64,000 nt of DNA from JABDJX01 sp039942715 (GCA_039942715.1 JBDVBY010000006.1:806001-870000); one strand, 5' to 3'; positions 15,777-25,484 are shown, numbered from the stretch's first letter. Notes: generated by a model from the sequence alone, not told the origin. A program made the numbers and translations.

Positions 15777-17481
15777 GCTTTTCCTCTTTGGCACCGGGAT
15801 GCGTCACGGCACCTAGTCGGGTCGAACCAACAAGCTGCGCGTATTTCCAAAGCGCGCCAGAGGCATAGATCGTCTCGCGCGGATTATAGGGACGCGCTTC
15901 AAGCTCTTCCTCGTTCAGATCGACCGAGATTTCGCCGCTGATCGCATTGATCGTAATAACATCGCCATCCTGAAGCTTGCCAATCGGTCCACCGCGCGCA
16001 CTTTCCGGACCAACGTGGCCAACACAGAACCCACGCGTCGCGCCCGAGAAACGGCCATCGGTGATCAAGGCAACCTTTTTGCCCATGCCCTGCCCCGACA
16101 ACGCCGCCGTCGTCGCAAGCATTTCGCGCATCCCCGGACCAGAAGCTGGCCCTTCGTTGCGGATTACCAAAACCTCACCCTCTTTGTAGGTGCGCGCTTT
16201 GACCGCCTCAAATGCATCTTCTTCGCATTCAAACACACGCGCAGGACCAGAAAACACCTGCTCTTCTTCGGACATGCCCGCCACTTTGACGATCGCACCT
16301 TCTGGCGCAAGATTGCCCTTAAGACCAACAACACCACCAGTTTTGGTGATCGGCTTATCAATCGGATAGATCACCCGCCCATCGGCGTGGCCCTCAACAG
16401 TGTCCAAAGCCTCGCCAATCGTACAACCGTTAGCCGTGATGCAATCCTCATGGATTAGCCCTGCCTTGCGCAATTCCTTCATCACAACAGGAACGCCACC
16501 AACCTCGTAAAGGTCTTTGGCCACAAACTGACCGCCCGGCTTCAAGTCAACAAAGTATGGCGTGTCGCGGAAGATATCGCAGACATCGTCCAAATCGAAA
16601 TCAATGCCTGCCTCATGCGCAATCGCAGGCAGGTGCAGCCCAGCGTTGGTCGATCCACCGGTACACGCAACAACGCGTGCCGCATTTTCCAGCGACTTGC
16701 GCGTCACGATATCGCGCGCGCGAATGTTGCGCTCCAGCAGTTCCATAACCTTCAAACCCGACGCGGTAGAATAAGCATCGCGGCTTTCATAAGGTGCCGG
16801 TGCACCAGAAGAGTTGAGCAGTGCAAGGCCAACTGCCTCAGACACACAAGCCATTGTGTTTGCGGTAAACTGTCCGCCGCAAGCACCTGCAGACGGACAG
16901 GCGACCTTTTCCAAAGCCCGCAGTTCTTCGTCCGAGTTCGCACCCGCCTGATGTCGACCAACGGCCTCAAACACGTCCTGAACAGTCACATCCTTACCGT
17001 TGTGACGGCCCGGCATGATCGATCCGCCGTAGATAAAGACCGACGGCACGTTCAAACGCACCATCGCCATCATCATCCCCGGCAAGCTTTTGTCACAGCC
17101 CGCAAGCCCAACAATTGCATCATAACAGTGACCACGCATGGTAAGCTCAACCGTATCCGCAATCGCCTCGCGGCTGGCCAGCGAAGAGCGCATACCCTCA
17201 TGGCCCATCGCGATCCCGTCCGTCACGGTGATCGTTGTAAACTCGCGTGGTGTGCCAAACCCTTCCTTTACGCCAAGCTTTACAGCCTGCGCCTGACGGT
17301 TCAGCGAAATGTTGCAAGGCGCCGCTTCATTCCAGCAAGTCGCCACGCCGATAAAGGGCTGTTCGATCTCTTCTTCGGAAATCCCCATCGCGTAATAGTA
17401 CGAGCGGTGCGGTGCACGCGCAGGCCCAAGTGTCACATGACGGCTGGGCATTTTGGATTTGTCGAACTTTTTCTTAAGCAT
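15757..17481 (-). CDS. ilvD: Dihydroxy-acid dehydratase
   Basis: Fe-S enzyme that dehydrates 2,3-dihydroxy-acids in the penultimate step of valine, leucine and isoleucine synthesis. The 574 residues match the family. Visible motifs are TCWNEAAPCN (cluster-ligand Cys), GLAGCDKSLPGMMMA, CPSAGACGGQFTANTM (another ligand), and the C-terminal GRFSGATRGFCVGHV-type block. ATG 17481 (MLKKKFDKSKMPSRH) is chosen; the open frame upstream to 17607 lies in the promoter region shared with the divergent CPBP protease gene. Its last codons contain the start of the following lipoprotein gene. Confidence 0.97.
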   Translation of the reverse strand: MLKKKFDKSKMPSRHVTLGPARAPHRSYYYAMGISEEEIEQPFIGVATCWNEAAPCNISLNRQAQAVKLGVKEGFGTPREFTTITVTDGIAMGHEGMRSSLASREAIADTVELTMRGHCYDAIVGLAGCDKSLPGMMMAMVRLNVPSVFIYGGSIMPGRHNGKDVTVQDVFEAVGRHQAGANSDEELRALEKVACPSAGACGGQFTANTMACVSEAVGLALLNSSGAPAPYESRDAYSTASGLKVMELLERNIRARDIVTRKSLENAARVVACTGGSTNAGLHLPAIAHEAGIDFDLDDVCDIFRDTPYFVDLKPGGQFVAKDLYEVGGVPVVMKELRKAGLIHEDCITANGCTIGEALDTVEGHADGRVIYPIDKPITKTGGVVGLKGNLAPEGAIVKVAGMSEEEQVFSGPARVFECEEDAFEAVKARTYKEGEVLVIRNEGPASGPGMREMLATTAALSGQGMGKKVALITDGRFSGATRGFCVGHVGPESARGGPIGKLQDGDVITINAISGEISVDLNEEELEARPYNPRETIYASGALWKYAQLVGSTRLGAVTHPGAKEEKHVYMDL

Positions 17482-17605
17482 GGCAGACTCCCGAACTTGC
17501 GAGAAGAAGGCATAGACCCGTGCGCGGGCCTCGGCAAGACAATGCGTTGATTTTCGTGACAAGCTTTGCAGTTGACGCAGACGCTGCCCGCCATAAGTTC
17601 CGCGC

Positions 17606-18487
17606 ATGAGTTACGCCCCATTTGCGCCGATGGTTGACCCTGCCCGACCCTATCCAGCGCTTTGGCGCTTGGCTCTAGGCGTGGTCACGATTGTGATCCT
17701 GACAGTTTTGTGGACCTTCGCTTTGGTCGGTTCGGCAGGCCTGTTCACCGGCGCTTTCGAAAGCGATACTCTCCTTTTGGAAGAACAGCCGGGCCCGTCG
17801 GGCGTTTTGATTAGCCTTATAGCGATCGCAGGCTCAGGATTGGCCTGCATGGCGGCAGCGCGATGGTGGCAAAAACGCCAGATAATGACGCTTTTTGGGC
17901 CTGCCAGAAAAACATTTAGACACTTCACCCTGGCCGCAGGCATCAGCCTCGCGGTCATGTCCGTTATCGCCATCGCCACCATGCCCTTTGTTGGATGGCC
18001 CATTCTCAACATGAACCCAAGCATCTGGCTCGCTTGGTTGCCTATCGCCCTACTATGCGTCCTTTTGCAAACCGGCGCAGAAGAGCTCGTTTTTCGCGGG
18101 TATCTGCAAACGCAATTGGCCGCGCGCTTTAAATCGCCCATCGCTTGGATGATTGCCCCGTCGCTCCTGTTTGCCGCACTCCACTATGATCCGACCTATT
18201 CCACGGCCTTTACGGTTGCCTGCCTCATCGGAACATTCCTCTTCGCGCTTGTCGCAGCAGACCTGACCGCGCGCACCGGAAGCATCGGTGCCGCATGGGG
18301 GTTTCATTTTGCGAACAACACCTTAGCCATCCTTTTGGTAAGCTGGCAGGATTCGTTTTCAGGCCTGAGCCTGTTCAACGCAACCATGTCGCTGGACACG
18401 ATAGAAACCTACTCACCAATCTTCGTACTAGATTTTCTGACCGTGATCTTCGTCTGGGCCGTGATCCGCAAGGTGTTGGCCAGATGA
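17606..18487 (+). CDS. CPBP family intramembrane metalloprotease
   Basis: Polytopic membrane protein of the CAAX protease/bacteriocin-processing family (Abi). The 293 residues have about eight hydrophobic segments. The catalytic motif EELVFRG is near residue 153, followed by LLFAALHYDP (second motif histidine) and GFHFANN (third). Substrates of bacterial members are mostly unknown; some confer bacteriocin self-immunity. It is divergent from ilvD and followed 59 bases later by accD. Confidence 0.9.
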   Translation: MSYAPFAPMVDPARPYPALWRLALGVVTIVILTVLWTFALVGSAGLFTGAFESDTLLLEEQPGPSGVLISLIAIAGSGLACMAAARWWQKRQIMTLFGPARKTFRHFTLAAGISLAVMSVIAIATMPFVGWPILNMNPSIWLAWLPIALLCVLLQTGAEELVFRGYLQTQLAARFKSPIAWMIAPSLLFAALHYDPTYSTAFTVACLIGTFLFALVAADLTARTGSIGAAWGFHFANNTLAILLVSWQDSFSGLSLFNATMSLDTIETYSPIFVLDFLTVIFVWAVIRKVLAR

Positions 18488-18546
18488 TTGCATTTCCCAG
18501 AAACCACGCTTAACTGAGTGCAACAAGAACACGCAGGCTGAAGGTC

Positions 18547-19464
18547 ATGAACTGGATATCCAACTACGTCAGACCGACGATCAATTCGTTGTTTTCCCGC
18601 CGCGAGGTGCCGGAAAACCTTTGGTCTAAATGCCCTGAATGCGGCACGATGCTGTTTCACCGTGAACTGACCGAAGCCCTTGGGGTCTGCGGAAGCTGTG
18701 ATCACCACATGCCAATGACGGCGCGCGATCGTTTTGCAGCACTTTTTGACAACGGCGTTTATGTCGACGTCCCGGTAGAAGCCCCACAGGCCGATCCTCT
18801 GTCATTTCGCGATCAGAAAAAATACCCCGATCGCCTGAAAGCCTCACAAAAAGCAACAGGTGAGCCCGAAGCGATGCTGGTTGGCGAGGGCGAAATTGGC
18901 CGCACACCAATCATCGCCGCCTGTCAGGATTTCAACTTCATGGCCGGTTCCATGGGCATGTACGTGGGCAACGCCATCATCGCCGCCGCCGAGCGTGCGA
19001 TAGAACTAAAACGCCCGCTTATCCTGTTTTCCGCCGCTGGCGGCGCTCGCATGCAGGAAGGCATCCTCAGCCTGATGCAAATGCCCCGCACAACGGTCGC
19101 GGTCGAAATGCTGCGCGAAGCAGGCCTACCCTACATTGTCGTACTGACCCACCCAACTACGGGCGGTGTCACGGCATCCTACGCTATGCTGGGCGATGTT
19201 CACATTGCTGAACCCAATGCGCTTATCTGTTTTGCTGGCCCCCGCGTCATTCAACAAACCATCGGTGAAAAGCTTCCGGAAGGCTTCCAGCGTGCCGAAT
19301 ACCTGCTGGATCATGGGATGCTTGACCGCGTCACCCATCGCCGCGACCTCAAAGACGAGCTTGTGCGCATTGTGCGTTTGTTGATGCACATGCCCCCGCC
19401 GGTCACGGCCGATTTGCCTGCACCAGACGCGCAAACCGAAACCGCCGACGCACCCGCAGAATAA
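18547..19464 (+). CDS. accD: Acetyl-CoA carboxylase carboxyltransferase subunit beta
   Basis: Beta subunit of the carboxyltransferase that makes malonyl-CoA for fatty-acid synthesis. The 305 residues begin with the zinc ribbon (CPECGTML ... CGSCDHHM) and continue into the crotonase-fold domain (GSMGMYVGNAI, SAAGGARMQEG, LTHPTTGGVTASYAMLGD). The last 25 residues are a Pro/Ala-rich tail. accD-folC is a very common order; folC starts 13 bases later. Confidence 0.97.
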   Translation: MNWISNYVRPTINSLFSRREVPENLWSKCPECGTMLFHRELTEALGVCGSCDHHMPMTARDRFAALFDNGVYVDVPVEAPQADPLSFRDQKKYPDRLKASQKATGEPEAMLVGEGEIGRTPIIAACQDFNFMAGSMGMYVGNAIIAAAERAIELKRPLILFSAAGGARMQEGILSLMQMPRTTVAVEMLREAGLPYIVVLTHPTTGGVTASYAMLGDVHIAEPNALICFAGPRVIQQTIGEKLPEGFQRAEYLLDHGMLDRVTHRRDLKDELVRIVRLLMHMPPPVTADLPAPDAQTETADAPAE

Positions 19465-19477
19465 ACTTGGCAGCCCG

Positions 19478-20746
19478 GTGACAACCTCAGACGCCATTTT
19501 GGAGCGCATGCAAAAGCTCCATCCAAAGGTCATTGACCTCACGCTCGACCGCATGGGCCGCTGCCTAAGTGCTGTGGGCGATCCCCATTTTAAGCAACCA
19601 CCCGTGATCCACGTCGCAGGGACTAACGGCAAAGGTTCGGTTCAGGCGATGATCCGTGCGGGCCTTGAGGCCGCCGGTCAAACCGTCCACGCCTATACCT
19701 CGCCCCACCTTGCGCGATTTCACGAACGTATTCGCGTCGCAGGCAAGCTGATCTCAGAAGAAAACCTTACCGCCATCCTTGACGAGCTTTACGAGGCCAA
19801 TGGCGGCGAAACGATCACCTATTTCGAGATCACCACGGTTGCCGCTTTCCTTGCTTTCGCGCGCACCAAAGCGGATTGGACCCTTCTGGAAGTAGGCCTT
19901 GGCGGGCGGCATGACGCGACAAATGTCATTGATGATCCGCGCCTAACAATCATCACCACCGTCGATCTCGATCATCAGCAATTCTTGGGCGATACCATCG
20001 CAAAAATCGCTTTTGAAAAAGCGGGCATCATCAAACGCGGCATCCCTGTCATCATCGGCCCTCAACACGAGGAAGGGCTTGAGGTGATCGAATCCGAAGC
20101 GCAAAAATACGGCGCACCGATTCTTGCCTTTGGCCAACATTGGCATGCTAGCGAAGAAAATGGCCGCATGATCTATCAGGATGAAACCGGCCTGCTGGAC
20201 CTGCCTTTACCGACTCTGCGCGGCGCGCATCAAATCGGCAACGCAGGCATGGCCATCGCCGCTCTGCGCCACCTTGGGTTTGACGAAACAGCCGCCAACG
20301 GAGCGCTTACGCAAACTTATTGGCCTGCTCGGATGCAAAAGCTCGAAAACGGCCCACTGATTGACGCAGCCCCGGATGCAGAACTCTGGCTCGACGGAGG
20401 CCACAACCCGGCTGCAGGTGCCGCACTCGCAGAAACACTTTCCCGATTGCCAATGCGTCCAACCCACATGATTTGCGGCATGCTTTCCACCAAAGACGTA
20501 GCAGGATACCTGCGCCCACTCGCAAATCACGCCAAATCACTCTACGCCGTCGCCATCCCCGGCGAGGCTGCAACGCTGCCTGCATCCGTAACGGCAAAGG
20601 CTGCAAAAGATGTTGGTCTAAAAGCTGAAGAAGCAATTTCCGTCGCCGATGCGCTCGCCAAAATCACAATTGGAACGCCAAATGCGCGCGTGCTTATCTG
20701 CGGCTCGCTCTATCTCGCAGGCGCGATCCTGCGCGAACACAGCTAA
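19478..20746 (+). CDS. folC: Bifunctional folylpolyglutamate synthase / dihydrofolate synthase
   Basis: Adds glutamate to dihydropteroate and to reduced folates. The 422 residues start at GTG 19478. The P-loop GTNGKGSV is near residue 49, then TSPHLARFHERI, the catalytic-region block FEITTVAAFLAF, LLEVGLGGRHDATN, and the C-terminal ligase domain (LWLDGGHNPAAG). Cotranscribed with accD and followed by a twin-hairpin repeat before a convergent gene. Confidence 0.96.
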   Translation: MTTSDAILERMQKLHPKVIDLTLDRMGRCLSAVGDPHFKQPPVIHVAGTNGKGSVQAMIRAGLEAAGQTVHAYTSPHLARFHERIRVAGKLISEENLTAILDELYEANGGETITYFEITTVAAFLAFARTKADWTLLEVGLGGRHDATNVIDDPRLTIITTVDLDHQQFLGDTIAKIAFEKAGIIKRGIPVIIGPQHEEGLEVIESEAQKYGAPILAFGQHWHASEENGRMIYQDETGLLDLPLPTLRGAHQIGNAGMAIAALRHLGFDETAANGALTQTYWPARMQKLENGPLIDAAPDAELWLDGGHNPAAGAALAETLSRLPMRPTHMICGMLSTKDVAGYLRPLANHAKSLYAVAIPGEAATLPASVTAKAAKDVGLKAEEAISVADALAKITIGTPNARVLICGSLYLAGAILREHS

Positions 20747-20763
20747 CGCACATCATTTCTTCT

Positions 20764-20837
20764 TGTTTTAAATATCCCGGGGAGGTCTGGAGGGGCAGCG
20801 CCCCTCCAGTAGATCGCCGCGCGTAAGCGCGGGGAAA
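20764..20837 (+). repeat. Twin-hairpin intergenic repeat, copy 4
   Basis: TTGTTTTAAATATCCCGGGG, hairpin 1 TGGAGGGGCAGCGCCCCTCCA, and hairpin 2 CCGCGCGTAAGCGCGG, between convergent folC and the aminotransferase gene. Confidence 0.78.
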
Positions 20838-20839
20838 CT

Positions 20840-22024
20840 TTAAACCCCAACCTCAACAATGGCCGCTGCCAAAACAGGCACCGTTTCGGCATTCAACCCG
20901 GCAATATTGATACGACTATCACCCACCATGTAAATTCCGTGGGTACTGCGCAGCATCTCAACCTGCTCAGGGCGCGCCCCTAGGCGCGAAAACATGCCGC
21001 GATGATGGGCAATGAAATCAAACTTGTCCGAATTGGTCCGCTGCCGCAATTCGCGCGCCAGATATTCGCGCAAACCCAACATGCCAAGCCGCACTTCTTC
21101 TAACTCGCCCTGCCAGTCAGCCCGCAAAGCAGGGTCGTCCAAAATCATCTGCACAACCCGCGCCCCATGGTCTGGCGGAAAAGAGTAATTCTGCCGGTTC
21201 AAAAAGGCCAAAGTCGCCTGCGCCTCACCTTGGCTTTTCGTATCCGGCGTCATCGCCATCAAAATGCCAGTCCGCTCGCGATAAATCCCAAAGTTCTTTG
21301 AACAACTCGCCGCGATAAGCAGCTCCGGCAACTGGCTCGCCAACAAACGCACACCCTTGCCGTCTTCTTCCAGCCCGTCGCCAAACCCTTGGTACGCGAT
21401 ATCGACAAAAGGCACAGCGCCCGTTGCCTGCAAATGATCTGCAACCGTCTGCCACTCTTCAAGCGTTAGGTTCGCGCCCGTTGGATTGTGACAACAACCA
21501 TGCAACAACACAGCATCACCGGCTTTTACCTCAGCCAAATCGGCCATCATACCTTCAAAATCAACGCTGCGGGTTGCCTCGTCAAAATAGCGATACTCGC
21601 GAAACGGTAACCCCATGAACTTCAAAATCGACAAATGGTTCGGCCAAGTCGGCGACGACACCCAAATCGTCGCCTCAGGGTTCGCGTAACGCACCAGCTC
21701 AAACCCCTGCCGGATCGCACCAGTTCCGCCTGGTGTTGCCGCCGCGGCAACACGGCCCGCATCAACCGCGTCACCCAAAATCAAAGACCGCATCGACGCA
21801 CAAAACGCTGGATCACCCGACAACGAAGTGTAGGCCTTCGACCCCTGGGTATCGACCAACGTTTGCTCCGCCGCCTTCACCGCGCGCATCACCGGCGTCA
21901 CGCCTTCTGCATTGCGATAGACGCCCACGCCCATATCAATCTTATCGCTGCGCGGATCCTCGCGAAACGCCTTTCCAAGGGCCAAAATTTTGTCTGCAGG
22001 TTGCGGCTTTAGGTTGGTCAGCAT
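20840..22024 (-). CDS. Aromatic/aspartate aminotransferase (class I, TyrB/AspC type)
   Basis: PLP enzyme moving amino groups between aromatic amino acids or aspartate and 2-oxo acids. The 394 residues show the AspC/TyrB signatures: KIDMGVGVYRN near residue 30, LLHGCCHNPTGA, PFVDIAYQGF, and the PLP lysine in SCSKNFGIYRERTG (near 240). An N-terminal LALGKAFREDPR is typical of the tyrosine-type branch. ATG 22024 is used in preference to the TTG immediately before it. A GNAT gene lies upstream, probably cotranscribed. Confidence 0.94.
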   Translation of the reverse strand: MLTNLKPQPADKILALGKAFREDPRSDKIDMGVGVYRNAEGVTPVMRAVKAAEQTLVDTQGSKAYTSLSGDPAFCASMRSLILGDAVDAGRVAAAATPGGTGAIRQGFELVRYANPEATIWVSSPTWPNHLSILKFMGLPFREYRYFDEATRSVDFEGMMADLAEVKAGDAVLLHGCCHNPTGANLTLEEWQTVADHLQATGAVPFVDIAYQGFGDGLEEDGKGVRLLASQLPELLIAASCSKNFGIYRERTGILMAMTPDTKSQGEAQATLAFLNRQNYSFPPDHGARVVQMILDDPALRADWQGELEEVRLGMLGLREYLARELRQRTNSDKFDFIAHHRGMFSRLGARPEQVEMLRSTHGIYMVGDSRINIAGLNAETVPVLAAAIVEVGV

Positions 22025-22034
22025 CAAATCGTCC

Positions 22035-22601
22035 TCAAGATGGAATGCGCGAAAGGTCCCGATCGCGAGTCAACACCCGGCTGCGGTTCTCTCGCTTAAT
22101 CGGGGTGAACCCGTTTTTCTGATAAAGCGCAAGGGCACGGGGATGATCAAGTGTGCAGGTATTGATTGTAAGCTTCTTGGTGCGCTCGCGATCCCAAGCC
22201 GTTAGAATCGCAGTGCGCAGCAAATACTGCCCCAGCCCACGACCAACAGCTTCCGGTACCATTCCAAGATACGCCAAATCACAGACGCCATCGCGTACGT
22301 CTTCCAACATGAAAAAGCCCTGCGGCCAGCCGTGTTCGACCAGCGTGTAAAGCGACATGCGATCGTTCGCTAACCAGTCCTCGATCCGTTGATGTTCCCA
22401 GCCATGGATATCTTCCCATGCATAATCGCGCCCAACTGCGTCATACAAAGACAGGAAATACCAAACCGGCGGCGCTTCGGCCTTGAGCAAAGACGCCGTT
22501 CGCCCAAGCGGCAGGTGCGGCCAGTCGTAGTCAGGACACGCCGTCATCTCGAGCCACGTAATCGTGTAATCCAGCTCCGTGCCTGCCTTTTGCAGCGTCA
22601 T
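22035..22601 (-). CDS. GNAT family N-acetyltransferase
   Basis: 188 residues with a GNAT fold. The acetyl-CoA-binding motif A is visible as LGMVPEAVGRGLGQYLL, followed by the C-terminal segment ALALYQKNGFTPIKRE. The N-terminus (LDYTITWLEM and YFLSLYDAVGRDY) fits a subgroup I have seen annotated only as GNAT. ATG 22601 overlaps the sseA stop region, so translation is coupled. The acceptor is unknown. Confidence 0.88.
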   Translation of the reverse strand: MTLQKAGTELDYTITWLEMTACPDYDWPHLPLGRTASLLKAEAPPVWYFLSLYDAVGRDYAWEDIHGWEHQRIEDWLANDRMSLYTLVEHGWPQGFFMLEDVRDGVCDLAYLGMVPEAVGRGLGQYLLRTAILTAWDRERTKKLTINTCTLDHPRALALYQKNGFTPIKRENRSRVLTRDRDLSRIPS

Positions 22602-23446
22602 CCTGTTTCGATCCCCAGATCGTCGTAGATACCCCACTCGGACCACGAGCCGTCGTAGACCGCGTGGTCCTTATGCCCAATCCGCTCAAGGGCGAGGTCC
22701 AAGATACAAGCAGTAACACCAGAACCGCAGGACGTGATAATAGGCTTTTTCAGATCAACGCCGGCGCTCTCAAACGCGCTGCGCAGAGCCGCCAATGGCA
22801 GCATCGTGCCATCGTCATTCAAAAGCGTCGCGTAAGGCACGTTCTTTGACCCCGGAATGCGTCCAGCACGCAGACCTTCACGTGGCTCGGGCGCGTCGCC
22901 ACGAAACCGAGCAGGTGCGCGCGCATCCACAATCTCGAAATCCTTCAATTTGGACGCCGCAGCCACCTGCGTAACATCCTTCACCAACTGGTTCTGCTTG
23001 GTCACCGTGATGTGTCGGTCACGCATGATCGGGGCCAAGTCCTCAGTCTCGCGTCCCTCGGCGATCCACTTGGCGTACCCCCCATCCAGCACCGCAATGT
23101 CTGTCTTGCCCATGTGCCGGAACATCCACCAAACGCGCGCTGCCGAAAACAAACCAGCTGTGTCGTAGACAACAACCTGATGCCCATCACCCACGCCCAT
23201 TGCGCGCATCCGCGATATGAATTTCTCTGGCGGCGGCATCATATGCGGCAGGTTCGAGCGCTGATCAGAAATCTCATCAATGTCGAAAAAACGCGCACCC
23301 GGTATATGCCCTCGTTCGTATTCGGCCCGCGCATCCCTGTCCACATTCGGCAAATGATAGGTCGCATCAAAAATCCGCAGATCCGGATCACGCAAATGCG
23401 CTGCCAACCATTCCGTCGATACAAGGGTCTTCGGATCGTCACTCAT
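22598..23446 (-). CDS. sseA: 3-mercaptopyruvate sulfurtransferase
   Basis: Two-domain rhodanese that moves sulfur from 3-mercaptopyruvate to thiophilic acceptors. The 282 residues show an N-terminal inactive rhodanese domain (IFDATYHLPNVDRDARAEYERGHI) and a C-terminal active domain with Cys in TSCGSGVTA (near residue 235), the CGSGVTA loop being diagnostic of mercaptopyruvate rather than thiosulfate specificity. ATG 23446 (MSDDPKTLV) is used; the frame continues upstream in non-conserved sequence. Followed by the GNAT and aminotransferase genes, which fits cysteine/aminotransfer metabolism. Confidence 0.95.
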   Translation of the reverse strand: MSDDPKTLVSTEWLAAHLRDPDLRIFDATYHLPNVDRDARAEYERGHIPGARFFDIDEISDQRSNLPHMMPPPEKFISRMRAMGVGDGHQVVVYDTAGLFSAARVWWMFRHMGKTDIAVLDGGYAKWIAEGRETEDLAPIMRDRHITVTKQNQLVKDVTQVAAASKLKDFEIVDARAPARFRGDAPEPREGLRAGRIPGSKNVPYATLLNDDGTMLPLAALRSAFESAGVDLKKPIITSCGSGVTACILDLALERIGHKDHAVYDGSWSEWGIYDDLGIETG

Positions 23447-23585
23447 TGGCCCAGTCTTCCCGTTTTTACTCGCCTCCCTGCTACGCTTTGATCGCGACTG
23501 ACGCAAGGAGGCCGCATTGATTGTGAGGCTTTCGCGCATGGGCTAAGGTAGTGAAAACGCGAGCGGTGAGGGGCATGAAACCGGC

Positions 23586-24593
23586 GTGACGGTGCTTGAG
23601 AAATACCAACGGCTGGAGGCCGAAGCGATCTGGCGTCCGGAAACGGATGCCCAGCGCCGCGATGTAGTTATCTCAATCGGCAAAGCTACACTCACCATCG
23701 GGGACGCCAATGGAACAGCCCTCACCCATTGGTCACTGCCTGCAATTGTGCGCCTGAACCCTGGCGAGGTGCCTGCCCTTTATGCGCCGGGCACTGACGC
23801 GCCGGAAACCATCGAACTCAATGATCCCGAAATGATCGGCGCCATCGAACAGGTGCTGCGCGCCGTGCGAGGCAATGGCAAGACTCCATCGCGATTGCGA
23901 AGCGCTTTAAGTGGTCTTGTCGCTCTTGCAGCCGTTGGCGCATTGGTCTTTTGGGGGCCCGGCGCTATCACGCGCTACACCGCTTCGCTTGTACCCGCTG
24001 CTGCCAAAAGCAGCATTGGCACAGGACTTCTTGCAGAAATGGAGCGAGTCACGGGCGCCGCTTGCGGTGAACCCGTCGGGCGCGCCGCTCTTGGAGCGCT
24101 TCAAACCAGACTATTCCCTGCAGGCACAACACGTTTGGTTGTTGTCCCTTCCGCCATTTCGGAAACCGCAACTCTGCCCGGCGGCACCATCCTGATCGGG
24201 CATACGCTGGTCGAGGATTTTGAAACGCCCGAAGTTTTGGCCGGTTTCCTGATGGCTGCCGATGCGCGACGCATGCAAGATGATCCAATCATAGGCCTGC
24301 TGGAAGCGGCCGGATTGCGCGCATCAATCAGCCTTTTGACCACCGCGAAATTGCCCGGCGCTGCTTTGCCCCGCATGGCAGAATGGCTTGCCGCACAAAC
24401 ACCAAACCCGGTGGCAGACAGTGCCCTTTTGTCCCGCATGGAAATGGCAGCCATTGACAGCGCACCCTATGGATACGCCCGCGACATTTCCGGTGAAAGC
24501 ACCGCCACCTTGATTGCAGCAAGCTCAACCACCACGCCCCCCTTGCTGTCTGATGGCGAGTGGATCGCATTACAGGGCATTTGTGGCGAATAG
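23586..24593 (+). CDS. Membrane protein with a degenerate M48-like peptidase domain
   Basis: 335 residues from GTG 23586. Residues about 100-135 contain one transmembrane helix (SGLVALAAVGALVFWGPG). The following part resembles the M48 metallopeptidase region around the active site: VVPSAISETATLPGGTILIG, then ETPEVLAGFLMAADARRM, where true M48 proteins have a LAGVLAHEIGH-type HExxH. The histidines and glutamate are absent, so the domain should not bind zinc. The N-terminal 90 residues look like a small beta-rich domain. Divergent from sseA, and it converges on the small membrane gene at 24609. Confidence 0.6.
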   Translation: MTVLEKYQRLEAEAIWRPETDAQRRDVVISIGKATLTIGDANGTALTHWSLPAIVRLNPGEVPALYAPGTDAPETIELNDPEMIGAIEQVLRAVRGNGKTPSRLRSALSGLVALAAVGALVFWGPGAITRYTASLVPAAAKSSIGTGLLAEMERVTGAACGEPVGRAALGALQTRLFPAGTTRLVVVPSAISETATLPGGTILIGHTLVEDFETPEVLAGFLMAADARRMQDDPIIGLLEAAGLRASISLLTTAKLPGAALPRMAEWLAAQTPNPVADSALLSRMEMAAIDSAPYGYARDISGESTATLIAASSTTTPPLLSDGEWIALQGICGE

Positions 24594-24608
24594 CGCGCAG
24601 GCCTGCCC

Positions 24609-24797
24609 TTAAAAACCGCGAAAACTTCCAGCTTTCCAGGCGATAAAAGCGATTGGAAGGATGGCCATCAAAAACCAAAACACCAACAGAACCCAGTCAT
24701 GCACCCCTGGAAAATGGCGATCTCGGATGTTGCTTAGGTTGAACCCAAGCCACACCCAAAGCGCTCCAAGTATCAAGAAAAGCTGAAGAGTGCTCAT
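24609..24797 (-). CDS. Small two-helix membrane protein
   Basis: 62 residues, with hydrophobic segments LFLILGALWVWLGF and WVLLVFWFLMAILPIAFIAW joined by a short charged loop containing a Pro-Gly turn. No family recognised. It follows upp by 54 bases on the same strand and may be the last gene of the pyrimidine salvage unit, though nothing in the sequence links it to nucleosides. Confidence 0.65.
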   Translation of the reverse strand: MSTLQLFLILGALWVWLGFNLSNIRDRHFPGVHDWVLLVFWFLMAILPIAFIAWKAGSFRGF

Positions 24798-24851
24798 CTT
24801 CCAGTAACGACCCTCTCCCCGGGTCTGATCGCAAATTGCTGCGATTGACCC

Positions 24852-25484
24852 CTATTTCGTTCCAAACATCCGATCACCCGCATCACCAAGCCCAGGCACG
24901 ATATACCCAAGCTCGTTCAGCTTCTCATCCAAAGCTGCGGTTACAATCGGTACATCCGGGTGCGCCTCTTTCATCCGGGCCACACCTTCGGGTGCCGCCA
25001 GCAGACACATGAACCGAATATCGGTTGCTCCTTGTTCTTTGATGAGATCAATCGCAGCCGCCGAAGAGTTGCCTGTGGCCAACATCGGATCAACTGCGAT
25101 CACCAAACGGTTGGGCATTTCACCGGGAAGCTTGCAGTAATACTGCACAGGCTTCAGCGTTTCTTCATCGCGATAAAGTCCCACAAAACCCACACGCGCC
25201 GAGGGAATCAAATCCAGCATCCCGTCCAACAATCCGTTGCCAGCACGCAATATCGAAACCAGCGCCAGCTTGCGCCCGGCCAAAACCGGCGCGTCCATTG
25301 CCTCAACCGGGGTGGTCACCTTGCGCGTGGTCATCGCCAGATTGCGCGTCACCTCATAGGCCAAAAGCGTGCTGATCTCACGCAGCAGTTGACGAAACAC
25401 AGCCGTCGGCGTGTCCTGATCCCGCATCAACGTCAGCTTGTGCTGCACCAGCGGATGATCAACGATTGTCAGATGTTCGCCCAT
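24852..25484 (-). CDS. upp: Uracil phosphoribosyltransferase
   Basis: Converts uracil and PRPP to UMP. The 210 residues match the bacterial Upp length. Visible motifs are HPLVQHKLTLMRDQDT at the start, SILRAGNGLLDGML, and the PRPP loop VDPMLATGNSSAAAIDLI near residue 130; the C-terminal uracil-binding segment ends PGLGDAGDRMFGTK. Last recognised step of the cdd-deoA-deoB-upp salvage operon, with 29 bases separating it from deoB. Confidence 0.97.
   Translation of the reverse strand: MGEHLTIVDHPLVQHKLTLMRDQDTPTAVFRQLLREISTLLAYEVTRNLAMTTRKVTTPVEAMDAPVLAGRKLALVSILRAGNGLLDGMLDLIPSARVGFVGLYRDEETLKPVQYYCKLPGEMPNRLVIAVDPMLATGNSSAAAIDLIKEQGATDIRFMCLLAAPEGVARMKEAHPDVPIVTAALDEKLNELGYIVPGLGDAGDRMFGTK

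Noticed and set aside
16615..17550. 311-codon plus-strand frame over ilvD
   Set aside because: Antisense of a complete dehydratase; Arg/His-rich, no domain.
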